NCBI RefSeq assembly: GCF_009857605.1
Contig: NZ_WWCT01000008.1
Span: forward strand, 124,001 to 188,000
Source of the DNA: Duganella levis
GTDB lineage: Bacteria; Pseudomonadota; Gammaproteobacteria; Burkholderiales; Burkholderiaceae_D
Direction: 5' to 3'
DNA: 64,000 nt
This document shows, one piece after another, positions 44,981 through 52,453 of this stretch (position 1 is the stretch's first letter; each line of letters starts with the position of its first letter). Made by a program: the position numbers and the translations under genes. The notes beneath the pieces are model-generated. The model saw only the letters and a program-made list of their open reading frames with translations. It made no database searches and was not told the DNA's origin.

Positions 44981-45330
44981 CTGACGCCGTGATCAAGCCG
45001 AAAATCGGCAATTACTACCGCCACATCCTGATCTGCACCGGTCCGCGCTGCGCCCAGGACGGCGCCTCGCAGGCGCTGTTCGACAGTTTGGGCGACAAGT
45101 TCAAGGCGGCCGGACTGAACGAAGGCGAGTTGCGCGTCAAGCGCAGCCGGGTCAGCTGCTTTGCCGCCTGCAAGGGCGGTCCGATCATGTGCGTGCAGCC
45201 GGACGGCACCTGGTATTACAACGTTACGCCCGAGAATATGGACCGCATCATCGACGACCACCTGTGCAATGGCAAGCCGGTGGAAGAGCTGGTCTTCCAC
45301 CAGGCGGGCAACACGGATTTTGAGCGATAA
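44977..45330 (+). CDS. Thioredoxin-like [2Fe-2S] ferredoxin domain protein
   Basis: A 117-aa protein with ILICTGPRCAQDGASQALFD and VKRSRVSCFAACKGGPIMCV. The four cysteines (C..C early, then C...C) match the thioredoxin-fold 2Fe-2S ferredoxin family. As the last gene of the operon it probably supplies electrons to a reductive step of corrin synthesis, for example cobalt or ring reduction. CbiJ, the expected precorrin-6A reductase, is not in the window. Confidence 0.88.
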   Translation: MTDAVIKPKIGNYYRHILICTGPRCAQDGASQALFDSLGDKFKAAGLNEGELRVKRSRVSCFAACKGGPIMCVQPDGTWYYNVTPENMDRIIDDHLCNGKPVEELVFHQAGNTDFER

Positions 45331-45418
45331 CAAACGGTCGGCGTGCGGAATCTAGGGTCCCAAGCCAAAAGTGAGCTAAACTTCTACTTTCGCCGAACAC
45401 ATTTGGAGTTTTAATAAA

Positions 45419-45934
45419 ATGGCATCAGTCAACAAAGTCATCATCGTCGGCAATCTGGGTCGCGATCCTGAAATTCGCTACATGCCTAGCGGTGATGCGA
45501 TCGCCAACATCGCCGTGGCGACCTCGTATAAATCGAAAGACCGTAACACCGGTGAGCAGAAAGAGCTGACCGAGTGGCACCGTATTTCGTTCTTCGGCCG
45601 TCTGGCGGAAATCGTCGGCCAGTACCTGAAAAAAGGTTCGTCGGTCTACGTCGAAGGCCGTCTGCAGACCCGTAAGTACACCGATAAAGATGGCGTAGAG
45701 AAATACGCAACCGACATCATCGCGGAAAACATGCAGATGCTGGGCGGCCGCGCAGGTGGCGGCGACGCCGGCATGGATGACGGCAACAGCTACGGTGGCG
45801 GCGGCTACGAAGCCCCACCACAGCGCCAGGCGCCAGCCCCGCGTCCACAAATGGCGGCCCCGGCACCAGCACCGCGCCCAGCCCCACGTCCAGCACCGAA
45901 CTTCTCGGATATGGATGATGATATTCCGTTCTAA
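45419..45934 (+). CDS. ssb: Single-stranded DNA-binding protein
   Basis: A 171-aa protein. The OB-fold (residues about 1-110) starts [20 protein letters not shown], with [20 protein letters not shown] and [18 protein letters not shown] glycine/proline-rich linker leads to the acidic tip MDDDIPF that binds replication and repair partners. Length and tail are standard. A terminator follows. No LexA box was found upstream. Confidence 0.97.
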   Translation: MASVNKVIIVGNLGRDPEIRYMPSGDAIANIAVATSYKSKDRNTGEQKELTEWHRISFFGRLAEIVGQYLKKGSSVYVEGRLQTRKYTDKDGVEKYATDIIAENMQMLGGRAGGGDAGMDDGNSYGGGGYEAPPQRQAPAPRPQMAAPAPAPRPAPRPAPNFSDMDDDIPF

Positions 45935-45955
45935 AGCAGCTTAGCTTTGGAAAGT

Positions 45956-45994
45956 AAAAATCCCCATAACTCTTTGAATTTATGGGGATTTTTT
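45956..45994 (+). terminator. Rho-independent terminator after ssb
   Basis: Inverted repeat AAAAATCCCCATAA (45956-45969) with TTATGGGGATTTTT (45980-45993) and a 10-nt loop, followed by further T. Confidence 0.9.
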
Positions 45995-46030
45995 ACATTT
46001 TAGAGCAAGTAAAAGCGTCAATATAATTGG

Positions 46031-46060
46031 TCTATAATCGCTCTATAATTATCTATAAAG
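46031..46060 (+). promoter_or_regulatory. Three tandem TCTATAA repeats before the AAA ATPase gene
   Basis: TCTATAATCG, TCTATAATTA and TCTATAAAGA occur at about 10-11-bp spacing (46031, 46042, 46052) just before the start at 46069. Each contains a TATAAT-like -10 sequence. They may be stacked promoters or a helical-phase protein-binding array. Confidence 0.45.
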
Positions 46061-46068
46061 ATAAGACC

Positions 46069-47241
46069 ATGTCCCACTCGCCAGAATTGTTCCATCGACC
46101 GGAGCTTGCGGAGAGGATTGCCCGGCAAGTGTTGACTGTCGCAGTCGGCAGTGCCGCCAGTTCAGGGGTATTTCTCGCCGCGCCGCGGCGCACCGGTAAA
46201 TCCACATTCTTACGCGAGGACCTGAGGCCGGCTTTTGAACGCGCTGACGCTCTCGTCGTTTATGCAGACTTGTGGGCCAACCCTACGGCAGATCCAGGCG
46301 AGGTGATTGTCGCGGCTATTCGGGCGATGCTGGCGACCAATGACGGTGTCGTCATGCGCCTTGCCAAAGCTTCCGGATTGAGCAAGATCGCTATCGGCGG
46401 TGCCGTCAATTTTGATCTGGATCGCGTAGGATTAAGCAAAGATATCTCGTTGACCGACGCACTTGTCGCGCTATCGGATGAGATCGAGCAGGTGATTGTC
46501 CTGGTCATCGACGAAGCCCAACACGCGATAACGACCGATGCCGGTATTGCCGCCCTATTTGCGCTGAAGGCGGCGCGTGATGAATTGAATAGTACGCATC
46601 ATCATGGCTTGCGGCTAGTTTGTACGGGTTCAAATCGAGACAAGCTGGCAATGCTGCGCAATAGTAAGGACCAGGCATTTTATGGGGCGCCGATGGTCGA
46701 TTTCCCGATGCTCGGCAAGGACTTCATCGCGTGGTTTTGTGAGAAAGCGGCGTTGCCGTTTCCGCTGCCGCCAGAAAGAATTTGGCCAGTCTTTGTGGCG
46801 GCCGGTTACCGCCCGGAGTTGCTGGGCGCCGCCGCCGATACGCTGCGGTTCAATTTCGACGTCAGCGCCGATACGGGGCCAGACAGGTTCGTTGACGCAG
46901 TAAGTCAGCTGGCGACGGAAATGAACCAAGTGCAGCGCAAGGTCATCCGTAGTTTGACGCCTATTCAGCAGGCAGTCCTACGGGTAATGGCTGTCACGGG
47001 AAGCAACTACGCGCCGTTTGAGGCTGCGACGATGGCGCTTTATCGGAAGGGTCTGCTTGAAGTAGCCGAGGATGACGTTAAAGTAGATGTGCCAAACGTT
47101 CAACAAGCGCTGATCGCGCTTCAGGAAAAGAAATTAGTCTGGCGCGCCGCCCGTGGCGTCTATGCCATTGAGGAGCAAGCGGTGACCGATATTCTCGCTT
47201 CAGACGGTCTGCTAACAGGTCTGGAACCCGCGTCAGAGTAG
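46069..47241 (+). CDS. AAA-family ATPase (orphan)
   Basis: A 390-aa protein with Walker A APRRTGKST (residues 38-46), Walker B VIVLVIDEAQH (Asp148/Glu149) and a sensor-1-like LRLVCTGSNRDKL. It then has a lid and winged-helix-like C-terminus (LTPIQQAVLRVMAVTGS, VQQALIALQEKKLVWRAARG). This is the layout of the archaeal/STAND-type ATPase set, with helix-turn-helix tail. I start at the ATG at 46069 rather than TTG 46027. There are no partner genes. The gene uses more AT-rich codons than its neighbours and looks accessory. Function is unknown. Confidence 0.75.
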   Translation: MSHSPELFHRPELAERIARQVLTVAVGSAASSGVFLAAPRRTGKSTFLREDLRPAFERADALVVYADLWANPTADPGEVIVAAIRAMLATNDGVVMRLAKASGLSKIAIGGAVNFDLDRVGLSKDISLTDALVALSDEIEQVIVLVIDEAQHAITTDAGIAALFALKAARDELNSTHHHGLRLVCTGSNRDKLAMLRNSKDQAFYGAPMVDFPMLGKDFIAWFCEKAALPFPLPPERIWPVFVAAGYRPELLGAAADTLRFNFDVSADTGPDRFVDAVSQLATEMNQVQRKVIRSLTPIQQAVLRVMAVTGSNYAPFEAATMALYRKGLLEVAEDDVKVDVPNVQQALIALQEKKLVWRAARGVYAIEEQAVTDILASDGLLTGLEPASE

Positions 47242-47279
47242 GTGGTCCGCCCCAGGTGGGAGCCGACCACCTAGCCGGA

Positions 47280-47400
47280 TTATTTGCAGACGTAGGCCTT
47301 GCCGATCCACTCGCTGGTCATGCTCGTGCCTTGCTGCGACCCGACGATGTCGGTGGCTTTCCGGCGCTCAGGCCGACAAATACCGAGTCGGAACCGAGTG
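47280..47400 (-). pseudogene. Possible remnant: C-terminal end of a lost gene
   Basis: The minus strand between the ATPase and lipoprotein genes reads as a protein-like end: GICRPERRKATDIVGSQQGT, then SMTSEWIGKAYVCK and stop at 47280-47282. It has no start of its own and is only about 40 codons long, in a 160-bp gap without a complete gene. It could be the relic of a deleted gene, or chance. Confidence 0.25.
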
Positions 47401-47401
47401 A

Positions 47402-48163
47402 TTACTGGGCCGCCTGGCTGGCCAGCACATTGCCCTTCTTGTCGACCAGCTCGACCTTGAGGATTTGCGCCTGCACCACTTTCTTGCTAACGTCGGCGTC
47501 TTGGACGTAGCCGTACACCACCAGGTGCATAGACTCGTACTTGCTGCGCAAGCCTTCGATCACGCGCGCCTTGTCTTCTTCCGGCACGTTGAGGTAGCGG
47601 AAGCTGGCGCCGTTGTTGAAGCCGATCTTGTAACTGCTGTTGTCGCCGAAGTAGCGGTACGAGCCTTTTTCCCATATCGACGAATCGAGCGGGAAGCCTT
47701 TTTTCTCGAAGTCGTACTTCTGCACCGGGCTGGCAATCTCCAGCTTGACGTAGCGCTGTTGCGCTGCCTGCGCCACACCCGCGTCGATCTTCACTTTCAA
47801 CGCTTTCAGCAGATCGCTTTTTTTGAATTCGTCGGAGGCAGTGGCGTAGTCGCGCGAGTAGCTGGTGGCCACTTCGTTGTAATCGATCGGCATGCCGGCT
47901 ACGCCGAGGTAGGCGAACATCAGCTGGTTGCCGCTTTCGATGTCGGTGTAGCTGCTGGCCGGCGTGTTTGGATCGCCTTTCGGCAGGGCGGCACGCGCTT
48001 GCTCTTTGGCTTGTTCTGCCATGACAGCGGGTTTGGCGGCGTCGGCCAGGTTCGGCTTGGCGTCGGCGCCGGTCGGTGCGGTGGCGGCCTTGTCGCCGCA
48101 AGCGGCCAGCAGGGCCAGCGTCAGCAGGCTGGCGGCAGGGAGGATACGGAGTGAGTGGCGCAT
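47402..48163 (-). CDS. Lipoprotein, DUF4852-like
   Basis: A 253-aa protein with a lipobox signal peptide (MRHSLRILPAASLLTLALLA, then AC with the lipidated Cys at residue 22). The mature part has SSYTDIESGNQLMFAYLGVA-GMPIDYNEVATSYSRDY, a pattern I associate with DUF4852 without being able to check. AAGGAA precedes the ATG at 48163. It was probably exported to the periplasmic face. Co-directional with the membrane protein gene upstream (stop at 48193), it likely forms a small operon. Confidence 0.7.
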   Translation of the reverse strand: MRHSLRILPAASLLTLALLAACGDKAATAPTGADAKPNLADAAKPAVMAEQAKEQARAALPKGDPNTPASSYTDIESGNQLMFAYLGVAGMPIDYNEVATSYSRDYATASDEFKKSDLLKALKVKIDAGVAQAAQQRYVKLEIASPVQKYDFEKKGFPLDSSIWEKGSYRYFGDNSSYKIGFNNGASFRYLNVPEEDKARVIEGLRSKYESMHLVVYGYVQDADVSKKVVQAQILKVELVDKKGNVLASQAAQ

Positions 48164-48192
48164 GATGGTTCCTTGATCAAATAAGAGTGGGT

Positions 48193-48999
48193 TCAAGCCT
48201 TGGCGGCCAGGAATTGGATGGCGCTGCGGCCGGCCAGGTACAAGCTGGCCGCCAGCGACAGGTAGCCGCCGATGCCGACGGAGATGGCGCGCATGGCTTC
48301 GCGCAGCATTTCGTTACCGACGCTTTCGGCCATGCGCGCGCCCTGGCCACCGCCGAACATGCTGGCGGCGCCTTGCGCCTGCTTCAGGCCGTCGCTGATG
48401 CCGAGGTAGACCATCAACGCCACCAGCAGCATGAAGGCCAGCGGCAGCAGGCCGCCCAGGTAGGCGCGCTTGTCTTTCCAGACTTGCGGCGCCAGCGGGG
48501 CGATCAGGGCGACGATGCACAGGAAGGCGTAGATGCCGCCACCGCCGCCGCCACCGGCGTCGCTAAAGCTGGTCATCAGTGTGGCCGGCGAGTTAAGCAC
48601 GCCGAGAATTTTCCAGAACGACAGTCCGATGCGGTAGCTGGACGAGATCTGGATCGCTATGGTGTTGAGGAAGAACCAGCCGGCCACCAGTGCCGCCATG
48701 GCGACCAGTGTCGGCACGCCGAAACGCGCGGTCAGGCCAGCGGCCAGTTCGCCGCCCTTGGCCTTGGCTGCTTGCATCGCCAACTCTGCCTGTTCCTTGG
48801 CCAGTTGGGTGTCCGCCACCGGGACCACCGTCCGCAAGGCGCCGGCGTCATCGATGTCGGCTTCGACCACCAGGCCGACCTTGGGCGGCATATCCGACTT
48901 CCAGTGAGCCTCCAGCGTAAACGGATGCTGTACGCCGTCGATACTCAGCAGGCCGGGGCCGGCGTTGGTGTCCCGCAAAATCTTGCCGCGTTTTTTCAT
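48193..48999 (-). CDS. Hypothetical polytopic membrane protein
   Basis: A 268-aa protein. The first about 90 residues are soluble (LLSIDGVQHPFTLEAHWKSD, VGLVVEADIDDAG). Four membrane helices follow, one with a striking run of seven glycines (SDAGGGGGGGIYAF). It starts at the ATG behind GGAGAGGAG. It lies next to the lipoprotein gene (gap 29 nt) and is divergent from the sigma factor operon. No family recognised. Confidence 0.6.
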   Translation of the reverse strand: MKKRGKILRDTNAGPGLLSIDGVQHPFTLEAHWKSDMPPKVGLVVEADIDDAGALRTVVPVADTQLAKEQAELAMQAAKAKGGELAAGLTARFGVPTLVAMAALVAGWFFLNTIAIQISSSYRIGLSFWKILGVLNSPATLMTSFSDAGGGGGGGIYAFLCIVALIAPLAPQVWKDKRAYLGGLLPLAFMLLVALMVYLGISDGLKQAQGAASMFGGGQGARMAESVGNEMLREAMRAISVGIGGYLSLAASLYLAGRSAIQFLAAKA

Positions 49000-49104
49000 G
49001 ATGCTGTTTCTCCTCTCCAGTTTCAGTGCCGCACACGCAGCCTGTCGCGGTGTTATTCGTAGCCTTGGAGAGCACGGTTCAAATTATTTTTTGTTTTTTG
49101 TATG

Positions 49105-49135
49105 TTGCCAAAAGATGATGATCTGACCCTATAAT
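49105..49135 (+). promoter_or_regulatory. Candidate sigma-70 promoter of the ECF sigma operon
   Basis: TTGCCA (49105-49110) and TATAAT (49130-49135) with a 19-nt spacer, about 50 nt before the TTG start of the sigma gene. The spacer is slightly long. Confidence 0.45.
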
Positions 49136-49186
49136 GTTTCTCATGATTACCAATCCCATCGTCATAAAATCCCGTCGGAGGCCGGC

Positions 49187-49810
49187 TTGAGTACGCCTAC
49201 GCTGGCTCCCAGCGAACTGCTGGCGGCCATGGCCGGTGGCGACCAGCGCGCGCTCGACGCGCTGTATCGCGGCTGGTCGCGCAAGGTGCGGGTGTTTGCC
49301 CATGCCAGGCTGCTGCGTTGTGGATTGGATGCCGACGCCATCGCCGACGAGGTCACGGTGGATGTGTTTCATGATTTGTGGCGGGCGCCGCTGCGCTACG
49401 ACGGCCGCATCGAATTCGCCAGCTGGCTGCTCACGCTAACGCGCAACAAGACGGTCGATCAGATTCGTCGCCACGGCAAGCGTCAGGCGGCGGAAGTGTT
49501 GCTGGATGAAGAGGGTGAGCTGGAGCAGGCAGCCGCCACCCACCTGGAGATGATGGCGCCCAGTCCGATGGTGTTGCAGGAGAATGCGCAGCGCCGCTCG
49601 GCGGTGATGAATTGCTTGCGCCGGCTGCGCAATCCGCTGCAGCGCGAGAGCCTGACGTTGTGGGCGTTGGAAGATTTGTCGGTGGTCGAGATCGCCCGCA
49701 TTCAGGGGACGGTGGAGGGGACCGTCAAGAGCCGGCTGTTCCATGGCCGGCTCAATTTGCGCCAGTGCCTGGAGCGCTGGTTTGTACAGGAAGGTGGCCG
49801 TCATGGATGA
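49187..49810 (+). CDS. ECF-type RNA polymerase sigma factor
   Basis: A 207-aa protein with sigma region 2 (IADEVTVDVFHDLWRAPLRY, FASWLLTLTRNKTVDQIRRH) and region 4 (LWALEDLSVVEIARIQGTVE-GTVKSRLFHGR) of sigma-70 extracytoplasmic-function type. It starts at TTG 49187 behind CGGAGG. The next gene overlaps it by 8 bp and encodes its likely anti-sigma factor. The factor probably directs a stress or envelope regulon; the promoter it reads is not known. Confidence 0.9.
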   Translation: MSTPTLAPSELLAAMAGGDQRALDALYRGWSRKVRVFAHARLLRCGLDADAIADEVTVDVFHDLWRAPLRYDGRIEFASWLLTLTRNKTVDQIRRHGKRQAAEVLLDEEGELEQAAATHLEMMAPSPMVLQENAQRRSAVMNCLRRLRNPLQRESLTLWALEDLSVVEIARIQGTVEGTVKSRLFHGRLNLRQCLERWFVQEGGRHG

Positions 49811-50501
49811 GCAACAACGTTTGCTGGAGCGCTTGCCCGATTACCTCACTGGGCACGTCACCGGCGAGGATGCGGAGCGTATCGCGGCGTTGCTGGCTAC
49901 CGATGCGGAATGGCAGGCGCAGGCCGCCATGCTGGATGATGTGCGCGGCGCCATCGCAGCGCAGATCGCGGCCATGGATAGCGATACCGGACTTGATGAA
50001 CTGCATCGCCGCATCGCTGCCGCGCCGGCAGCCGAGGCCGACACCGCTGCGTCGCCACAGCAGTTGCAGGAGCCTCAGTCTGCACAGCCGCAGCGGCCGG
50101 CCAAGCCGCCACGCAACGCCTGGTGGCAGCGCCTGTTCGATCTGCGCCTGGTGCCGCAGTTCACGCCGGCCATCGTGGCGTCGCTGGTGGCGGTATGCGC
50201 GGCGCAGGGCTGGATGCTGGGCCACGCGCCCGACACCGATGTGGTCTGGCGCGACGCTCCGCTCAACGTCGCCGCACCGGCCGCCAACTTGCAGGTACGC
50301 TTCGCCGCTGACGCCAGTCTGGCGCAGGTAGAGGCCGCGCTGCTGCAAGCCCATGCCCGCATCGTCAGCGGGCCGCAGGGCGGACAGCGTTATCTGCTGC
50401 AAGCCGAGGACGCCACCGCCGCGTTGGCGCAACTGCGGGCCAACGCCGTGGTGGCCGAAGCCAGCATAATCCCGCCCGGACCGGCGGCGCCGCAACCCTG
50501 A
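49803..50501 (+). CDS. Putative anti-sigma factor, single-pass membrane protein
   Basis: A 232-aa protein. The cytosolic N-terminal part (residues 1-120: LLERLPDYLTGHVTGEDAER, DDVRGAIAAQIAAMD) resembles the helical sigma-binding domain of anti-sigma factors, without the zinc HxxxCxxC motif. Residues about 121-140 (TPAIVASLVAVCAAQGWMLG) form a membrane helix. The periplasmic C-terminal about 90 residues form a small domain. It starts at the ATG inside the sigma gene end. Inferred to hold the sigma factor at the membrane until its periplasmic part is cut. Confidence 0.75.
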   Translation: MDEQQRLLERLPDYLTGHVTGEDAERIAALLATDAEWQAQAAMLDDVRGAIAAQIAAMDSDTGLDELHRRIAAAPAAEADTAASPQQLQEPQSAQPQRPAKPPRNAWWQRLFDLRLVPQFTPAIVASLVAVCAAQGWMLGHAPDTDVVWRDAPLNVAAPAANLQVRFAADASLAQVEAALLQAHARIVSGPQGGQRYLLQAEDATAALAQLRANAVVAEASIIPPGPAAPQP

Positions 50502-52453
50502 TGCGCGGCCGGCTGCTCGTCTTGTTGCTGGCTGCCGCCGCTGGCATCGGCGCACCAGCAGCGGCAGCCGAGCGCTACGCGCTGCTGGTCGGCGTCTCGG
50601 CCATGCCGGCCTTGCCGCGCAGCGCATGGTTGAACGGACCGCGTTACGACGTGCCGGCCATGCGCAGCGCGCTGCTGGCGCAAGGATTCTCCGCTACCCA
50701 TATCATCAGCCTGGCCGACGGTGTCGACGGCGCGACAGCACCGACCCGCAGCGCCATCCTGGCCCAGCTGGCGCAACTCGGCAAAACGCTACGACCAGAC
50801 GATGTGCTGGTGCTCTACTGGTCGGGCCACGGATTGCTGATGCCGGGACAGCCCGGTGTGTGGCAAACGCCATCCGGCCAGCAAGTGCATCTGCTGACGC
50901 GTGACGCCCGCATTGATGCGCATAGCCGGCAACTGTCCGGCAGCATCAGCAGCGCCGACATCGGCCGCACCATCGATGCGCTGGCGGCGCGGCAGGTGCA
51001 CGTGGTGGCGCTATTCGATAGTTGTTATGCGGCTGGCAGCACGCGCGGCGATCCGGGTCTGGCGTGGCGCGGTCTGTCCAGCGCAGCGCTGGGATGGGCG
51101 CCACGGCCGGCCAGTCTGGGCGGCCGGCGTCCAGCTAGCGAACGTGCAGACATGCCGCAGCCGGATAGCGTGGTCTCGCCGCATGAGCGGCCGTTGTTCA
51201 TCGGCTTCTTCGCCGCAGAGCCGCAGCAGCGCAGTGCCGAAGCGCTCAGCAGCGACTACGCCGGCCAGGCACGCGGCATCTTCACGCGCGCGCTGATTGC
51301 CGGTTTGGGCGATAGTCCGGCCAGCTATCTGGCATGGGCCAGCGCCACCAATCAGCACTACCGTGAGGCGCTGGACGCCCGACAGTTGCCGGCCAGCGCC
51401 CGGCCGTCGCCGGTGTATGCCGGCACCCTGGAGCAAGCGTTGTGGACGGCTGCCGGTGCGCCGGTGTTATGGCCGGTGCGGCAGGATGGACGCGGCTGGT
51501 ATGTGCCTTATGGCCGTCTTGATGGCTTACAGGCGGGCGACCTGCTGCAGCGTGGCGCCAGCACCTGGCGCGTCACCGACGTCGGCTGGGGCGAGGCAAG
51601 GCTGGCCGTCGCAGACAGCGCGGCAACAGCCGGTGACGGTGCTAGCAGGTTGCTGGCCAACACCACACTTGACGGCGGTAGCACTGGCCTGCAACGGACC
51701 GGTGTGGCATCGACCGGCGGCTGGGCTAGCCGGCTGCCGGCCAACACGGCGGCTGCCAGCACCGCGTCTGGCGGAATTTCCGCCGGCGCGTCTACGGTTG
51801 CCATCCTCGGACGGCAGGGCGGCGCGCGGGCGGTTAGCGTCACGCTGCCCGGTCGTAGCGCGGTGCGCTTGCGCCTGGCGGATAAGGAATTGCCGGCCTT
51901 GCGGGCCCGCGCCGCCAGCATCGCCGCCTTGCTGGCGCTGCCATCGACCGCCGCCGCCGCACCGCTGCTGCAAGCGCGCATTGAGATTCAGGCACCCGGT
52001 CAGGCCGCCATCAGCCTGCCGTTTGCCGATCGCGACCTTGGCCCGCTGACGCCTGGTACTCGCCTGCGTGTGGTGGTGGAAAACGGTGGCGAGGATTCGG
52101 TCGATGCCGGCATTGTGCATCTACCGTTGAGCGGCCCGGCCACGCGCGTATTTCCGCCGTTTGAGGGCGACAGCAACCGGCTGCCGCCTGGCACGCCGGT
52201 TCAGATCAGCCGCTTTGAACGCGAGTTCGAGGTTACGGCGCAGGGGGCGGCCGGTGCGCCGGAATGGCTGGCGCTGGTCGCCGCGCCGGCTGTCAGTGGC
52301 GCCATGCCGCGCCGTTTCGCGTTGCTCGATGCCTTGCGCAGCAACCTTGCCGCGCCGGCCGAGCGTGGCGCTTCGCTGGCGGCCGGGCACAATCCAGATC
52401 AAGCGCAGGTGGCGCGCGTCAGTTGGCGCGTGGCGACAGGAGGCGGGCAATGA
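50501..52453 (+). CDS. Exported caspase-like (peptidase C14) protein
   Basis: A 650-aa protein with a signal peptide (MRGRLLVLLLAAAAGIGAPA, cleaved near AAA). The metacaspase/caspase fold has catalytic His110 in DDVLVLYWSGHG and Cys175 in VVALFDSCYAAG. Downstream lie two or three beta-rich regions (about 330-430 and 480-600) without catalytic motifs, which could bind cell-wall or protein substrates. It is joined to the anti-sigma gene by the 1-nt overlap TGATG. Location is probably periplasmic. It would be a protease acting on the periplasmic part of an envelope protein. Confidence 0.85.
   Translation: MRGRLLVLLLAAAAGIGAPAAAAERYALLVGVSAMPALPRSAWLNGPRYDVPAMRSALLAQGFSATHIISLADGVDGATAPTRSAILAQLAQLGKTLRPDDVLVLYWSGHGLLMPGQPGVWQTPSGQQVHLLTRDARIDAHSRQLSGSISSADIGRTIDALAARQVHVVALFDSCYAAGSTRGDPGLAWRGLSSAALGWAPRPASLGGRRPASERADMPQPDSVVSPHERPLFIGFFAAEPQQRSAEALSSDYAGQARGIFTRALIAGLGDSPASYLAWASATNQHYREALDARQLPASARPSPVYAGTLEQALWTAAGAPVLWPVRQDGRGWYVPYGRLDGLQAGDLLQRGASTWRVTDVGWGEARLAVADSAATAGDGASRLLANTTLDGGSTGLQRTGVASTGGWASRLPANTAAASTASGGISAGASTVAILGRQGGARAVSVTLPGRSAVRLRLADKELPALRARAASIAALLALPSTAAAAPLLQARIEIQAPGQAAISLPFADRDLGPLTPGTRLRVVVENGGEDSVDAGIVHLPLSGPATRVFPPFEGDSNRLPPGTPVQISRFEREFEVTAQGAAGAPEWLALVAAPAVSGAMPRRFALLDALRSNLAAPAERGASLAAGHNPDQAQVARVSWRVATGGGQ

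Noticed and set aside
49066..49100. ECF-like promoter (GAACC and CGAA about 16 nt apart) on the minus strand before the membrane protein gene
   Set aside because: Too degenerate and only one copy seen. It would be worth testing only if the sigma factor binding consensus becomes known.
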